Assembly: GCA_009701105.1 (NCBI GenBank)
Contig: WLKU01000004.1
Coordinates: forward strand, 1-24,660
Origin: Actinomycetota bacterium
GTDB taxonomy: Bacteria; Actinomycetota; Acidimicrobiia; Acidimicrobiales; Ilumatobacteraceae
Direction: 5' to 3'
Length of the DNA: 24,660 bases
Shown: one piece after another, positions 1-6,669 of the stretch
How positions within the stretch are numbered: the stretch's first letter is position 1
Layout of the letters: every line of letters starts with the position of its first letter
Program-made: the position numbers and the translations under genes
Notes under the pieces: generated by a model
Told to the model about the DNA's origin: nothing
Seen by the model: only the letters and a program-made list of their open reading frames with translations
Database searches by the model: none

Positions 1-34
1 CCCCAATGTTCTCCACAAACCCTTACGGGTGATG

Positions 35-64
35 TTGGCGAACCACTACCTACGGGGTGATACT
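35..64 (+). promoter_or_regulatory. Promoter of the citramalate synthase leader transcript
   Basis: A -35-like TTGGCG (35-40) and a -10-like GATACT (59-64) are separated by 18 nt. Transcription would start near 71-72, directly at the GTG of the Ile-rich leader peptide, so the leader would be translated from a leaderless mRNA. The bases before it (1-34) show no feature I can name; short open frames there could be the tail of an upstream gene. Confidence 0.5.
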
Positions 65-71
65 GGAGTCT

Positions 72-125
72 GTGAATTACTTCGGAGCAACCTCAGCAAG
101 CATCGCGATCATCATTATTAGTTAG
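72..125 (+). CDS. Putative Ile-rich leader peptide controlling citramalate synthase
   Basis: A 17-codon frame opens with GTG at 72 and reads VNYFGATSASIAIIIIS before TAG at 123-125. It carries four consecutive Ile codons (ATC ATC ATT ATT, 108-119) and a fifth Ile two codons earlier. It ends 24 nt before a strong terminator hairpin and 90 nt before a gene of the isoleucine pathway. This is the layout of amino-acid attenuators, in which ribosomes stalling on scarce Ile-tRNA permit readthrough. The start is chosen because a -10-like GATACT ends 7 nt upstream. GTG at 57 would give 22 codons but would lie inside the proposed promoter. The function is inferred from position and codon content, not homology. 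Confidence 0.6.
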   Translation: MNYFGATSASIAIIIIS

Positions 126-148
126 GCGTGCGTCATTCGACGTTCGCC
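125..148 (+). promoter_or_regulatory. Hairpin between leader peptide and terminator (attenuator part)
   Basis: GGCG (125-128) pairs with CGCC (145-148), and CGTC (131-134) pairs with GACG (139-142) around an ATTC loop, with a short internal mismatch. The hairpin begins on the last base of the leader stop codon, so a ribosome position there would affect its folding. The same GGCG could instead pair with CGCC at 154-157 inside the terminator's left arm, a possible but weak antiterminator. A convincing full antiterminator was not found by eye. Confidence 0.45.
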
Positions 149-149
149 C

Positions 150-175
150 AAGCCGCCCTCAAGGGCGGCTTTTTT
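150..175 (+). terminator. Intrinsic terminator / attenuator in front of citramalate synthase
   Basis: AAGCCGCCC (150-158) and GGGCGGCTT (163-171) form a perfect 9-bp stem with a TCAA loop, followed by a run of six T (170-175). It lies between the Ile-rich leader peptide and the citramalate synthase start at 215, so it must be read through for the gene to be expressed. It is the only canonical hairpin-plus-U-tract terminator I noticed in this window. Confidence 0.85.
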
Positions 176-214
176 AATCCCTGAAATAAGCGAAAACTTT
201 GAAAAGAGAAAAAA

Positions 215-1804
215 ATGAAAGCAGCACAGAAAAACACCACAGTCGAAGTGTTTGATACGACCCTGCGTGACGGCATGCAGGTGGAGGGTGTATCGGCCAG
301 CGTCGAGGACAAGTTGCGCATCGCTGAGCAACTCGATTATTTGGGTGTGCATTTCATTGAGGGTGGATGGCCAGGCGCAAACCCGAAGGACATCGAGTTT
401 TTTGCCCGTGCCCAAAAAGAATTGAAACTGACGACATCGACGCTGGTGGCATTTGGTTCAACACGCCGACCATTGGGCAAAGTGGACGATGATCCGACGC
501 TGCGCAACTTGATCGAGTCAAACACCCCTGCAGTGTGCATCGTTGCAAAATCATCGGACTATCACGTAGAGCAAGCACTGCAGACAACGCTTGACGAAGG
601 CTTGGCCATGATTGGCGACTCTGTGAAGTTTTTGCACGGTGCTGGTCGGCAAGTGCTCGTTGATATGGAGCACTTTTTTGATGGCTACAAGAGCAACCCA
701 GAATTTTCGATGCGTGCACTTGAGTCTGCAATCATCAGTGGTGCAACCCACTTGGTGTTGTGTGACACAAATGGTGGGTCATTGCCATTTGAAGTGCAAG
801 ACATTGTTGGAGCGGTGCAGCGACACGTTGGCAACGACGTCATCATCGGTATCCATTGCCACGATGACACTGGTTGCGCAGTAGCCAACTCGCTTGCTGC
901 GGTACACAGTGGTGCACGCCATGTTCAGGGAACCTTGAATGGTCTTGGTGAGCGCACGGGTAACACCAACTTGACCACGGTGATTCCAAACCTGCAACTC
1001 AAGCTTGGATACACCTGCTTGCCAGACGGCAGGCTCGAACGCATCACGACAGTGAGCAACTTTGTGGCCGAGGTGTTGAATCGTCCACTCAATCCGCAAG
1101 CGCCATACGTTGGCTCGGGTGCATTTGCGCACAAGGCAGGGTTGCATGTGTCGGCAATTGCTCGCGTAAAGGATGCGTACGAGCATGTGTCGCCCGAATT
1201 GGTTGGTAACGGCACGCGATTCTTGGTTTCGGAAATGGCTGGACGAGCGACCATCACGATGAAGGCTGAAGAACTCGGCCTGGCCATGGACGGACCGGCA
1301 GTCAACCAAGTAATTGACGACTTGAAGCGTCTCGAACACGAGGGCTACCACTTTGAAGCAGCAGATGCATCGCTTGAGTTGTTGATGCGCCGTGCGGCAG
1401 GTTGGGAGCAGAACTTCTTCAAGGTGGATTCGATGCGAGTGATCACCGACGAGTCGTCGATGGGTGATTTCACCACCGAAGCAACTGTCAAAGTGTGGAT
1501 CGGCGATGCTCGCGAGGTGTTTACCGCTGAGGGCAATGGCCCAGTCAATGCAATCGACACCGCACTTCGTGCAGCGCTTGCAAAGAACTTTCCTCAACTC
1601 TCAAAGGTGCACTTGACTGACTACAAAGTGCGCATCTTGGATTCTGGATCGGCAACAGGCGCAGTTACGCGCGTGCTCATCGACGCAACAAACGGCGATC
1701 GCACATGGACAACTATCGGCGTGTCGGCCAACATCATCGAAGCCTCATGGCGAGCGCTTGAAGAGTCGCTCGTATTCGGCTTGCTGCACTCGACCAACAA
1801 CTAG
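215..1804 (+). CDS. cimA: (R)-citramalate synthase
   Basis: Condenses acetyl-CoA with pyruvate to (R)-citramalate, the first step of the threonine-independent route to isoleucine. The 529-aa length and sequence fit the long CimA type. The N-terminal DRE-TIM barrel opens with FDTTLRDGMQ (residues 13-22, Arg18 and Asp19), has the metal-binding HCH motif (His214 and His216, in GIHCHDD), and GLGERTGNTNL near 243-253. The C-terminal part (about 400-525) matches the LeuA-type allosteric dimerisation domain, through which such enzymes are usually feedback-inhibited by isoleucine. The start at 215 follows GAAAAGAG, a weak ribosome site, and immediately precedes VEVFDTTLRDG, so little N-terminal extension is present. 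Expression is probably governed by the Ile leader and terminator at 72-175. 2-isopropylmalate synthase and homocitrate synthase are the nearest alternatives but fit the N-terminal motifs less well. Confidence 0.9.
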   Translation: MKAAQKNTTVEVFDTTLRDGMQVEGVSASVEDKLRIAEQLDYLGVHFIEGGWPGANPKDIEFFARAQKELKLTTSTLVAFGSTRRPLGKVDDDPTLRNLIESNTPAVCIVAKSSDYHVEQALQTTLDEGLAMIGDSVKFLHGAGRQVLVDMEHFFDGYKSNPEFSMRALESAIISGATHLVLCDTNGGSLPFEVQDIVGAVQRHVGNDVIIGIHCHDDTGCAVANSLAAVHSGARHVQGTLNGLGERTGNTNLTTVIPNLQLKLGYTCLPDGRLERITTVSNFVAEVLNRPLNPQAPYVGSGAFAHKAGLHVSAIARVKDAYEHVSPELVGNGTRFLVSEMAGRATITMKAEELGLAMDGPAVNQVIDDLKRLEHEGYHFEAADASLELLMRRAAGWEQNFFKVDSMRVITDESSMGDFTTEATVKVWIGDAREVFTAEGNGPVNAIDTALRAALAKNFPQLSKVHLTDYKVRILDSGSATGAVTRVLIDATNGDRTWTTIGVSANIIEASWRALEESLVFGLLHSTNN

Positions 1805-1807
1805 GAT
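1802..1807 (+). promoter_or_regulatory. -10 element for the gene at 1817
   Basis: TAGGAT ends 9 nt before ATG 1817. Its first three bases are the stop codon of the citramalate synthase gene. TTGCTG at 1781-1786 is a possible -35 with a short 15-nt spacer. Confidence 0.4.
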
Positions 1808-1816
1808 CTTGGCCGT

Positions 1817-2341
1817 ATGGCTGCTCCAAAACACACCCCAGTTCTTCCAACAAATAATCCGCGCATCTACACGTCGCCAGAGCACGTGCCTGGCAACTGG
1901 ACAGTTGATCGACCGGGAATGTTGGACGGACGCCAACCGCGCGGTGCGAGCCTTGGTAATCAGGGGCCAGACCAGGGATATGTATTGACACTTGCGCGTC
2001 GTGTTCGTAAAAACGTGCGTTTCAAAGAAGGCGAGTCAGTTGATGATGCAATTCAGGGAACAATTGCAATTGCGCTGAGCAGGGCATCACAGTTTGGCCG
2101 TGCTCCAGTGATGCATGACCTGACATTTGCACTCACCATCTGGGGTTGGTTGCTTGACTCGCCACCAGCCGACTTGTTGGCAAAACGTCGTGAAGTGTTT
2201 AGTGGACTTGGCCATGCTGCACATCACTACGCCGAGATTCGTGCACTTGTAGACATGGTTCCTGCAACGACATTCAAGTTGTCGAATGATCAATTGGCAA
2301 AATCAATGCCTATGTCGTGGCGTGCGCTCACCGGCGCTTAA
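1817..2341 (+). CDS. Conserved hypothetical protein, 174 aa
   Basis: I do not recognise a named family. The protein is soluble-looking with no signal peptide or clear membrane segment. The N-terminal third is rich in Pro, Asn and Gly and contains NQGPDQGY (about residues 48-55), followed by a basic stretch (LARRVRKNVRFKEGE). The remainder looks helical and is rich in Ala, His and Trp, including LTIWGWLLDSP and GHAAHHYAEIRALV. I have the impression of similar GPDQGY-containing hypotheticals in Acidimicrobiia, but this is memory and not a search. It lies 12 nt after citramalate synthase on the same strand and has its own -10-like TAGGAT, so it may be both co-transcribed and independently expressed. 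Its codon use does not stand out from its neighbours. Confidence 0.7.
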   Translation: MAAPKHTPVLPTNNPRIYTSPEHVPGNWTVDRPGMLDGRQPRGASLGNQGPDQGYVLTLARRVRKNVRFKEGESVDDAIQGTIAIALSRASQFGRAPVMHDLTFALTIWGWLLDSPPADLLAKRREVFSGLGHAAHHYAEIRALVDMVPATTFKLSNDQLAKSMPMSWRALTGA

Positions 2342-2352
2342 TTTTGCGCTAG

Positions 2353-2730
2353 TTAAACAGCAAATTTTTCTAGATCAGCCAAGTCAACAAACTCAAGTGT
2401 GCGCACGTGTGTCGCGCGCAAATTGACGCGTGGTGCGTGACCAGCTTCAAAAGCCTCTTGCCATCTGCTGGCGCACAAGCACCATTGATCGCCATCTTTG
2501 AGCCCTGCAAAACCATATTGAGGCATTGGTGTTGATAGGTCGTTGCCTGCTGACTTTGAAAATGACAAGAACTCAGTTGTCATGATCGCGCACACGGTGT
2601 GTACGCCAGTGTCGTCACCACTTGTTTCGCAGCAGCCGGTGCGAAAGAAGCCCGTCATAGGAGAGGTGCAGCAACTGTCGAGTGCTTCACCGTAAACATT
2701 GGTTTGGTTGGTGCGAGTTGTGTCAGCCAT
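2353..2730 (-). CDS. DUF2237 family protein
   Basis: A 125-aa protein of the DUF2237 family, whose biochemical role is unknown. Family hallmarks are visible: NVYGEALDSCCTSPMTGFFRTGCCETSGDD, HTVCAIMTTEFLSFSK, GNDLSTP, YGFAGLKDGDQWCLCASRW and ATHVRTLEFV (longer stretches abbreviated here to their recognisable cores). Several conserved Cys residues, including CC pairs and WCLCASRW, suggest metal binding or redox chemistry, which is inference. A longer frame reaches 2802, but that would run over the divergent gltX start. I choose ATG 2730 because homology begins just after it and a -10-like TACCCT ends exactly 7 nt upstream. It converges with the hypothetical gene ending at 2341, leaving only 11 nt between stops. 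Confidence 0.85.
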   Translation of the reverse strand: MADTTRTNQTNVYGEALDSCCTSPMTGFFRTGCCETSGDDTGVHTVCAIMTTEFLSFSKSAGNDLSTPMPQYGFAGLKDGDQWCLCASRWQEAFEAGHAPRVNLRATHVRTLEFVDLADLEKFAV

Positions 2731-2737
2731 TCGGTGA

Positions 2738-2743
2738 AGGGTA
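2738..2743 (-). promoter_or_regulatory. -10 element for the DUF2237 gene
   Basis: On the minus strand TACCCT ends 7 nt before ATG 2730, which supports that start over the longer frame beginning at 2802. Confidence 0.45.
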
Positions 2744-2774
2744 GTGGACGCCATCGCTGATCGGCACGCCGAGA

Positions 2775-2780
2775 TAACCT
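2775..2780 (+). promoter_or_regulatory. -10 element for gltX
   Basis: TAACCT ends 8 nt before ATG 2789. The intervening bases contain GAGAG, which could act as a ribosome site if transcription began further upstream. A -35 box is not evident. Confidence 0.45.
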
Positions 2781-2788
2781 GAGAGTAG

Positions 2789-4204
2789 ATGTCAACTGCC
2801 ACACCGCGCTATCGCTTTGCTCCATCACCAACCGGATATTTTCATGTGGGCGGTGCGCGTACGGCCTTGTACAACTGGCTACTTGCGTTGAAGAATGACG
2901 GCATATTTGTGCTGCGCATTGAAGACACCGACGAGTCGCGCAACGAACCGCAATGGACACAGGGAATCATTGATGCACTCGCTTGGATAGGCATCGATAG
3001 CAACGACCCACATTTTGAAGGTCCATATTTTCAGTCGACGTATGCCGCCGAGCATGTGGCTGCAGCCCAGAAGTTATTTGACTCGGGTAACGCGTATTAC
3101 TGCGACCAGACGTCGGAGCAGATTCAGGAACGTGCGAAAGCCGCTGGTCTGAATGGCTATGACGGCCATTCGCGCGACCGCGGCCTTGCGGCCGGCCCAG
3201 GTCATGTGCTGCGGTTTAAGGTGCCGGCGGGGAAAACCATCGTGCATGACACTGTGCGTGGCGAAGTGGAATTTGAGAACTCAACGATTGAAGATTTTGT
3301 GTTGTTGCGTGGCAACGGCACGCCAGTATTTTTGCTGGCCAACGTAGTTGACGACATCACGATGAAAATCTCACATGTGCTGCGAGCCGAGGAACATCTT
3401 CCAAACACTCCAAAGCAGCAGATGCTGTGGAATGCACTTGGCGTAACACCACCTGTGTGGGCTCATGTGCCTGTGTTGGTGAATGAGCAGCGCAAGAAGT
3501 TGTCGAAACGACGCGACAAAGTGGCAGTTGAGCAATATCGCGAAGAGGGAATCTTGCCTCAGGCCATGGTCAACTATTTGATGACACTTGGATGGGCTCC
3601 ACACGGTGACACCGAGATCGTGCCGTGGGAAAAGATTGTTGAAGAGTTTGCGCTCGAAAGCGTTAACCACTCACCAGCATTTTTTGATATCAAGAAACTG
3701 CAGTCATTTAATGGCGAGTACATCCGCATGATGCCACTAGAAGATTTCATTACTGCCGCCGAAGTGATCCTGACTTCGAGTGCCGCGCCGTGGCCTGCTG
3801 AGCGCTACAAACCAGAATTGTTTAGTGCAATGGCTGCACTCGTGCAAACACGCATTGTGGTGATGGCCGAAGTGTGTGCCCTTCTCGACTTCTTGTTTCT
3901 TGCAGAGCCGCCGATTGACGATGCTGCTTTCACGAAAGCGTTTAGTGCCGACTTTGCAGCACCAACGCTGGACGAGATTGCCACTGCATTTGCAACTTGC
4001 GAATGGAATGCGGAATCGCTGAAGACCGCAGTTGAAACGGTTGGAGCGAAGCACGACGTGAAACTCGGCAAGTTGCAAGGTCCGTTGCGCATTGCCATCA
4101 CGGGACGAAGTGTGGGGCCACCATTATTTGAACCGATCGAGTTGCTTGGCCGTGACGAATCGTTACGTCGCATCAAGTCGGCACTCGCTCGCGCGCAGGG
4201 CTAG
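2789..4204 (+). CDS. gltX: Glutamyl-tRNA synthetase
   Basis: Class I aminoacyl-tRNA synthetase that charges tRNA-Glu with glutamate. In actinobacteria, which generally lack GlnRS, it usually also mischarges tRNA-Gln, and GatCAB then amidates the product. The 471-aa length is typical. The catalytic HIGH-type motif is FHVGGARTALYNWLLA (from residue 18), VLRIEDTD follows at 41-48, and the KMSKS-type loop is KLSKR (237-241). RAEEHLPNTPKQ near 199-210 is characteristic. The C-terminal anticodon-binding region contains KLGKLQGPLRIAITGRSVGPPLFE. Whether it is discriminating cannot be settled from these motifs alone. Genes for tRNA-Gln and tRNA-Glu lie within 1 kb downstream, fitting a shared role. 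The YdcF-like gene starts 6 nt after its stop, so the two are probably co-transcribed. Confidence 0.95.
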   Translation: MSTATPRYRFAPSPTGYFHVGGARTALYNWLLALKNDGIFVLRIEDTDESRNEPQWTQGIIDALAWIGIDSNDPHFEGPYFQSTYAAEHVAAAQKLFDSGNAYYCDQTSEQIQERAKAAGLNGYDGHSRDRGLAAGPGHVLRFKVPAGKTIVHDTVRGEVEFENSTIEDFVLLRGNGTPVFLLANVVDDITMKISHVLRAEEHLPNTPKQQMLWNALGVTPPVWAHVPVLVNEQRKKLSKRRDKVAVEQYREEGILPQAMVNYLMTLGWAPHGDTEIVPWEKIVEEFALESVNHSPAFFDIKKLQSFNGEYIRMMPLEDFITAAEVILTSSAAPWPAERYKPELFSAMAALVQTRIVVMAEVCALLDFLFLAEPPIDDAAFTKAFSADFAAPTLDEIATAFATCEWNAESLKTAVETVGAKHDVKLGKLQGPLRIAITGRSVGPPLFEPIELLGRDESLRRIKSALARAQG

Positions 4205-4210
4205 ATAACC

Positions 4211-4816
4211 GTGAGCAAGTTTGCACGAGTTGTCGGCCTGCTCCTGATCATCTCTCTGGTGTACGGATGTATCAACGTGGCACAAGTGTGGTGGGTTGGT
4301 CGAAGTGATCAAGCACGAGCAGTTGATGCAATTGTTGTGCTCGGAGTTGCGCAATATGACGGCAGACCATCGCCACAATTGCAAGCACGCCTCGATCATG
4401 CATTGGTGCTGTGGCAGGAAGGTCTTTCACCACTCCTGATCACAACCGGAGGCAACCAACCGGGTGACAGATTTACTGAAGCTGAGGCATCGGCGAACTA
4501 TCTGCTCGATTTTGCAGTGCCGGCTGAGTCAATCGTGCAAGAAAACATTGGTTCATCAACGCGAGAGTCGCTCATGGCAGTGCGCAACATCATGCAAGAC
4601 CGTGGGTTGCACAGTGTCCTTATCGTGACTGATCCGTATCACTCGTTGCGGTCACGCTTGATTGCCCAAGACCTTGGGCTTGTCGCGTATGTTTCTCCGA
4701 CCCGCACTTCACCGTTGCGGGGAGCGAGCGCAGTTTCGCGGCACGTGCGCGAAGCACTTGGGGTAGCTGTTGCGCATCTCATTGGTTTTACAAATCTGGA
4801 GCGCCTGACCAAATAG
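4211..4816 (+). CDS. YdcF/SanA-type DUF218 membrane-anchored protein
   Basis: A 201-aa protein with one N-terminal membrane segment (about residues 6-25, VVGLLLIISLVYGCIN) and a DUF218 domain placed outside the membrane. DUF218 signatures include AIVVLGVAQYDGRPSPQLQARLDHA, LITTGGNQPGD, EAEASANYLL, IVQENIGSSTRES and VLIVTDPYHSLRS (given as short cores). Members such as E. coli SanA and ElyC are tied to envelope integrity or lipid-carrier metabolism, but the exact reaction is not established. It begins with GTG 6 nt after the gltX stop and shows no promoter of its own, so it probably relies on gltX transcription and reinitiation. No odd features. Confidence 0.85.
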   Translation: MSKFARVVGLLLIISLVYGCINVAQVWWVGRSDQARAVDAIVVLGVAQYDGRPSPQLQARLDHALVLWQEGLSPLLITTGGNQPGDRFTEAEASANYLLDFAVPAESIVQENIGSSTRESLMAVRNIMQDRGLHSVLIVTDPYHSLRSRLIAQDLGLVAYVSPTRTSPLRGASAVSRHVREALGVAVAHLIGFTNLERLTK

Positions 4817-4841
4817 TGTGTGGCGATTTTGGGTACGGCGA

Positions 4842-4847
4842 TATCCT
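4842..4847 (+). promoter_or_regulatory. -10 element for tRNA-Gln
   Basis: TATCCT lies 13 nt before the first base of the mature tRNA, which would give a short 5' leader for RNase P to remove. No clear -35 is visible. Confidence 0.35.
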
Positions 4848-4860
4848 TGATCCGTCACTC

Positions 4861-4932
4861 TGGGGAGTGGTGTAACTGGCAACACAGCAGATTCTGGTTC
4901 TGTTATTCAGGGTTCGATTCCTTGCTCCCCAA
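4861..4932 (+). tRNA. tRNA-Gln (anticodon CTG)
   Basis: A full cloverleaf can be drawn. The acceptor stem is TGGGGAG (4861-4867) with CTCCCCA (4925-4931) and discriminator A4932. The anticodon stem is GCAGA/TCTGT around loop TTCTGGT (4892-4898), placing anticodon CTG at 4894-4896. The T arm is CAGGG-TTCGATT-CCTTG (4908-4924). CCA is not encoded. A CTG anticodon reads CAG codons only, so another tRNA-Gln (TTG) should exist elsewhere. In organisms without GlnRS this tRNA is charged with Glu and then amidated. Confidence 0.93.
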
Positions 4933-4935
4933 CGC

Positions 4936-5022
4936 CGCGACTGAACAGTGCTTCGCACAGTTCGGTCGCTCTGCTAAAGCTTCGCGACTGAACAGTGCTT
5001 CGCACAGTTTGGTCGCTCTGCT
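4936..5022 (+). repeat. Two tandem palindromic repeats between the tRNA genes
   Basis: A 40-nt unit occurs at 4936-4975 and again at 4983-5022 (47-nt period) with one difference, C4963 versus T5010. Each unit folds into a long hairpin: in the first, GCGACTGAAC (4937-4946) pairs with GTTCGGTCGC (4960-4969), then an A-A mismatch, then GTGC/GCAC around a 3-nt loop. The single change keeps pairing as a G-U wobble. There is no T-tract, so these are not standard terminators. They resemble REP-type extragenic palindromes. The remaining spacer to 5100 contains no gene I can support. Confidence 0.85.
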
Positions 5023-5060
5023 GCTTGGCTCTGCCTCGCAGCGCCCAGAGATACAACGCT

Positions 5061-5087
5061 TTGCGATGCTTTTTGTCGCGATAGCCT
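5061..5087 (+). promoter_or_regulatory. Promoter for tRNA-Glu
   Basis: TTGCGA (5061-5066) and TAGCCT (5082-5087) are 15 nt apart. The -10 ends 13 nt before the mature tRNA, the same distance as seen for the tRNA-Gln -10. Confidence 0.4.
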
Positions 5088-5100
5088 TGCATTGCTACTT

Positions 5101-5173
5101 GGCCCCATCGTCTAGTGGCCTAGGACATCACCCTCTCAAGGTGGCGGCACGGGTTCGAATCCCGTTGGGGCTG
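5101..5173 (+). tRNA. tRNA-Glu (anticodon CTC)
   Basis: The acceptor stem is GGCCCCA (5101-5107) with TGGGGCT (5166-5172, first pair G-U) and discriminator G5173. The anticodon stem is TCACC/GGTGG around loop CTCTCAA (5133-5139), anticodon CTC at 5135-5137. The T arm is standard (ACGGG-TTCGAAT-CCCGT). CCA is not encoded. It reads GAG codons. It converges with the amidase gene whose stop lies 21 nt away, with no evident terminator between them. Confidence 0.95.
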
Positions 5174-5194
5174 CTCATTGCTCGATTGAAGTAA

Positions 5195-6646
5195 TTACAG
5201 ATCTTTCATTGCAGGTCGTCGGTGTGCCCACGGCATTGCAGCTTCCAGTTGGGCAGCCAAACGCAACAAGATGTCTTCGCGGCCATAGGCAGCCACTAAC
5301 TGAATTCCGATTGGAACTCCTTCGGGTGTCCAGTGCAGCGGCAAACTGATTGCTGGTTGACCACTCGTGTTGAATGCTGCAGTAAACGCAACGAAGTCTC
5401 CAGCAACTTTCATTGGTTTCATTGGGTCTTTGGGATCATTTGCAAACTGTCCAACCTTGAGTGGCACACGACTGACTGTTGGAGTAACAAGAATGTCCCA
5501 ACCATCTGCCCACCACTGCGCAACCGCTCGTCGATAATGGGAGGTAGCAAGAATTGCGCTTGCATAAGTCGTTGCCGACGTGTTTTTTGCATACTGCGCC
5601 ATTGTCCAATTGACGAGTTCGAAATCATCACTGGTCACTTCGCGACCAAGTAGCGCTGCAGTTGTTTCGCAAGCCACAGACATGTTGGTTCCCCAGATTG
5701 CTGTGAAGCGCGGAGGAAATGACGCGTCCTCAAGTGCCGATGGCCATGAAGCATCAACAATGTGGCCGAGTTGCTCGAGTTGCTTGGCGACAATGTGTAC
5801 ACCTTCGACACACTCGTGGTCAATGTCGCCGGCAAGTGGGCGATGATCGAGAAAGCCGATGCGAAGTTTTTCAACTGGCGCGCCAACCTCACTTAAGTAT
5901 GATCGCGATGGGGCAGGAGCAATGACTCGATCGCCAACACCTGGACCGTGTGTTGCATCGAGCAGTGCAGCGCAGTCGCGCACAGTGCGCGTGACTACGT
6001 GTTCGACACCAAGATTTGTTTCGTCTCTCATTGGAGATGCAGTGATGCGACCTTGGCTCACTTTGAGTCCAACAAGACCGCAACATGCGGCAGGAATGCG
6101 AATGGATCCGCCACCGTCTGTGGCATGTGCTGCTGGAACGATGCCTGCAGCAACCGCTGCGCTGCTGCCTCCACTTGATCCACCAGAGATTCTGCTGGTA
6201 TCCCACGGTGTGCGAGTTGCACCCCATGCTTCTGGCTCGGTGGTGGGAACACTTCCAAACTCTGGCGAGTTTCCACGGCCGAAAATGACAAGACCTGCTC
6301 GTATAAATCGCTTGACGTGTTCGGTGGTGTACGTAGAGATGTGGTTGGCGTTTTTGAGCGCAATGTTGCCGTTGGAGATGGGCTGACCTTGAAGAGTCGC
6401 GTTGAGATCTTTCAAAATAAATGGCACGCCACGGAATGGCATTGTGTTGTCGTTGGGGAGTGATGATGCAACCTTGCGAGCATCATCATCCCATCGGTAG
6501 GTGAGCGCATTGATAGCGGGGTTGAGTTTGTCGGCACGTTCGAGCGTTGCATTGAGTAGCTCGAGCGGCGTCACTGCGCCGTCGCGAATTAAGCGAGCTT
6601 GGTCTGTGGCATCAAGCCACTGTGTTTCATCGGCGATTGAAGTCAT
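5195..6646 (-). CDS. Amidase signature family hydrolase
   Basis: A 483-aa cytoplasmic amidase with the Ser-cisSer-Lys triad. Lys79 lies in FILKDLN, the Gly/Ser-rich signature GGSSGGSSAAVAAG spans about 155-168 (cis-Ser around 157), and the likely nucleophile Ser181 is in DGGGSIRIPA. The 24-residue spacing of the two serines matches the family. The C-terminal substrate-pocket region contains SGQPAISLPLHWTPEGVPIG. It resembles actinobacterial secondary-metabolism or xenobiotic amidases of the 6-aminohexanoate cyclic-dimer hydrolase type more than GatA. The gene stands alone, not with gatB or gatC, so a GatA role is unlikely although tRNA-Gln is nearby. The substrate is unknown. Its start has a good Shine-Dalgarno sequence, which is exceptional in this window. 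It is divergent from the MFS gene. Confidence 0.88.
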   Translation of the reverse strand: MTSIADETQWLDATDQARLIRDGAVTPLELLNATLERADKLNPAINALTYRWDDDARKVASSLPNDNTMPFRGVPFILKDLNATLQGQPISNGNIALKNANHISTYTTEHVKRFIRAGLVIFGRGNSPEFGSVPTTEPEAWGATRTPWDTSRISGGSSGGSSAAVAAGIVPAAHATDGGGSIRIPAACCGLVGLKVSQGRITASPMRDETNLGVEHVVTRTVRDCAALLDATHGPGVGDRVIAPAPSRSYLSEVGAPVEKLRIGFLDHRPLAGDIDHECVEGVHIVAKQLEQLGHIVDASWPSALEDASFPPRFTAIWGTNMSVACETTAALLGREVTSDDFELVNWTMAQYAKNTSATTYASAILATSHYRRAVAQWWADGWDILVTPTVSRVPLKVGQFANDPKDPMKPMKVAGDFVAFTAAFNTSGQPAISLPLHWTPEGVPIGIQLVAAYGREDILLRLAAQLEAAMPWAHRRPAMKDL

Positions 6647-6650
6647 ATTT

Positions 6651-6655
6651 CCTCT
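6651..6655 (-). promoter_or_regulatory. Shine-Dalgarno of the amidase gene
   Basis: On the minus strand AGAGG sits 4 nt before ATG 6646 and fixes that start. It is unusual here because most starts in the window lack such a site. It touches the -10 of the divergent MFS gene at base 6655, so the amidase promoter must lie further right, probably within the MFS coding sequence. Confidence 0.6.
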
Positions 6656-6660
6656 AGTGT
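6655..6660 (+). promoter_or_regulatory. -10 element for the MFS gene
   Basis: TAGTGT ends 9 nt before ATG 6670. This supports ATG 6670 over the in-frame TTG at 6664, which would lie only 3 nt past the -10. Confidence 0.4.
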
Positions 6661-6669
6661 TGTTTGCCT

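Noticed and set aside
1..214. T-box riboswitch before citramalate synthase
   Set aside because: I found no T-box consensus or specifier-type stem, and the leader peptide with Ile codons plus a terminator explains the region better.
779..1597. Open frame of 272 codons on the minus strand
   Set aside because: It lies wholly inside citramalate synthase, has an unusual Cys/His-rich composition with no family motifs, and is a shadow of the real gene.
4820..5194. Open frame of 124 codons covering the tRNA region
   Set aside because: It runs through both tRNA genes and the palindromic repeats, so it is not a plausible protein gene.
5195..6646. GatA subunit of the tRNA-dependent amidotransferase, suggested by nearby tRNA-Gln and gltX
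   Set aside because: The gene is alone without gatB or gatC, is convergent with the tRNAs, and its sequence resembles other amidase-signature enzymes.
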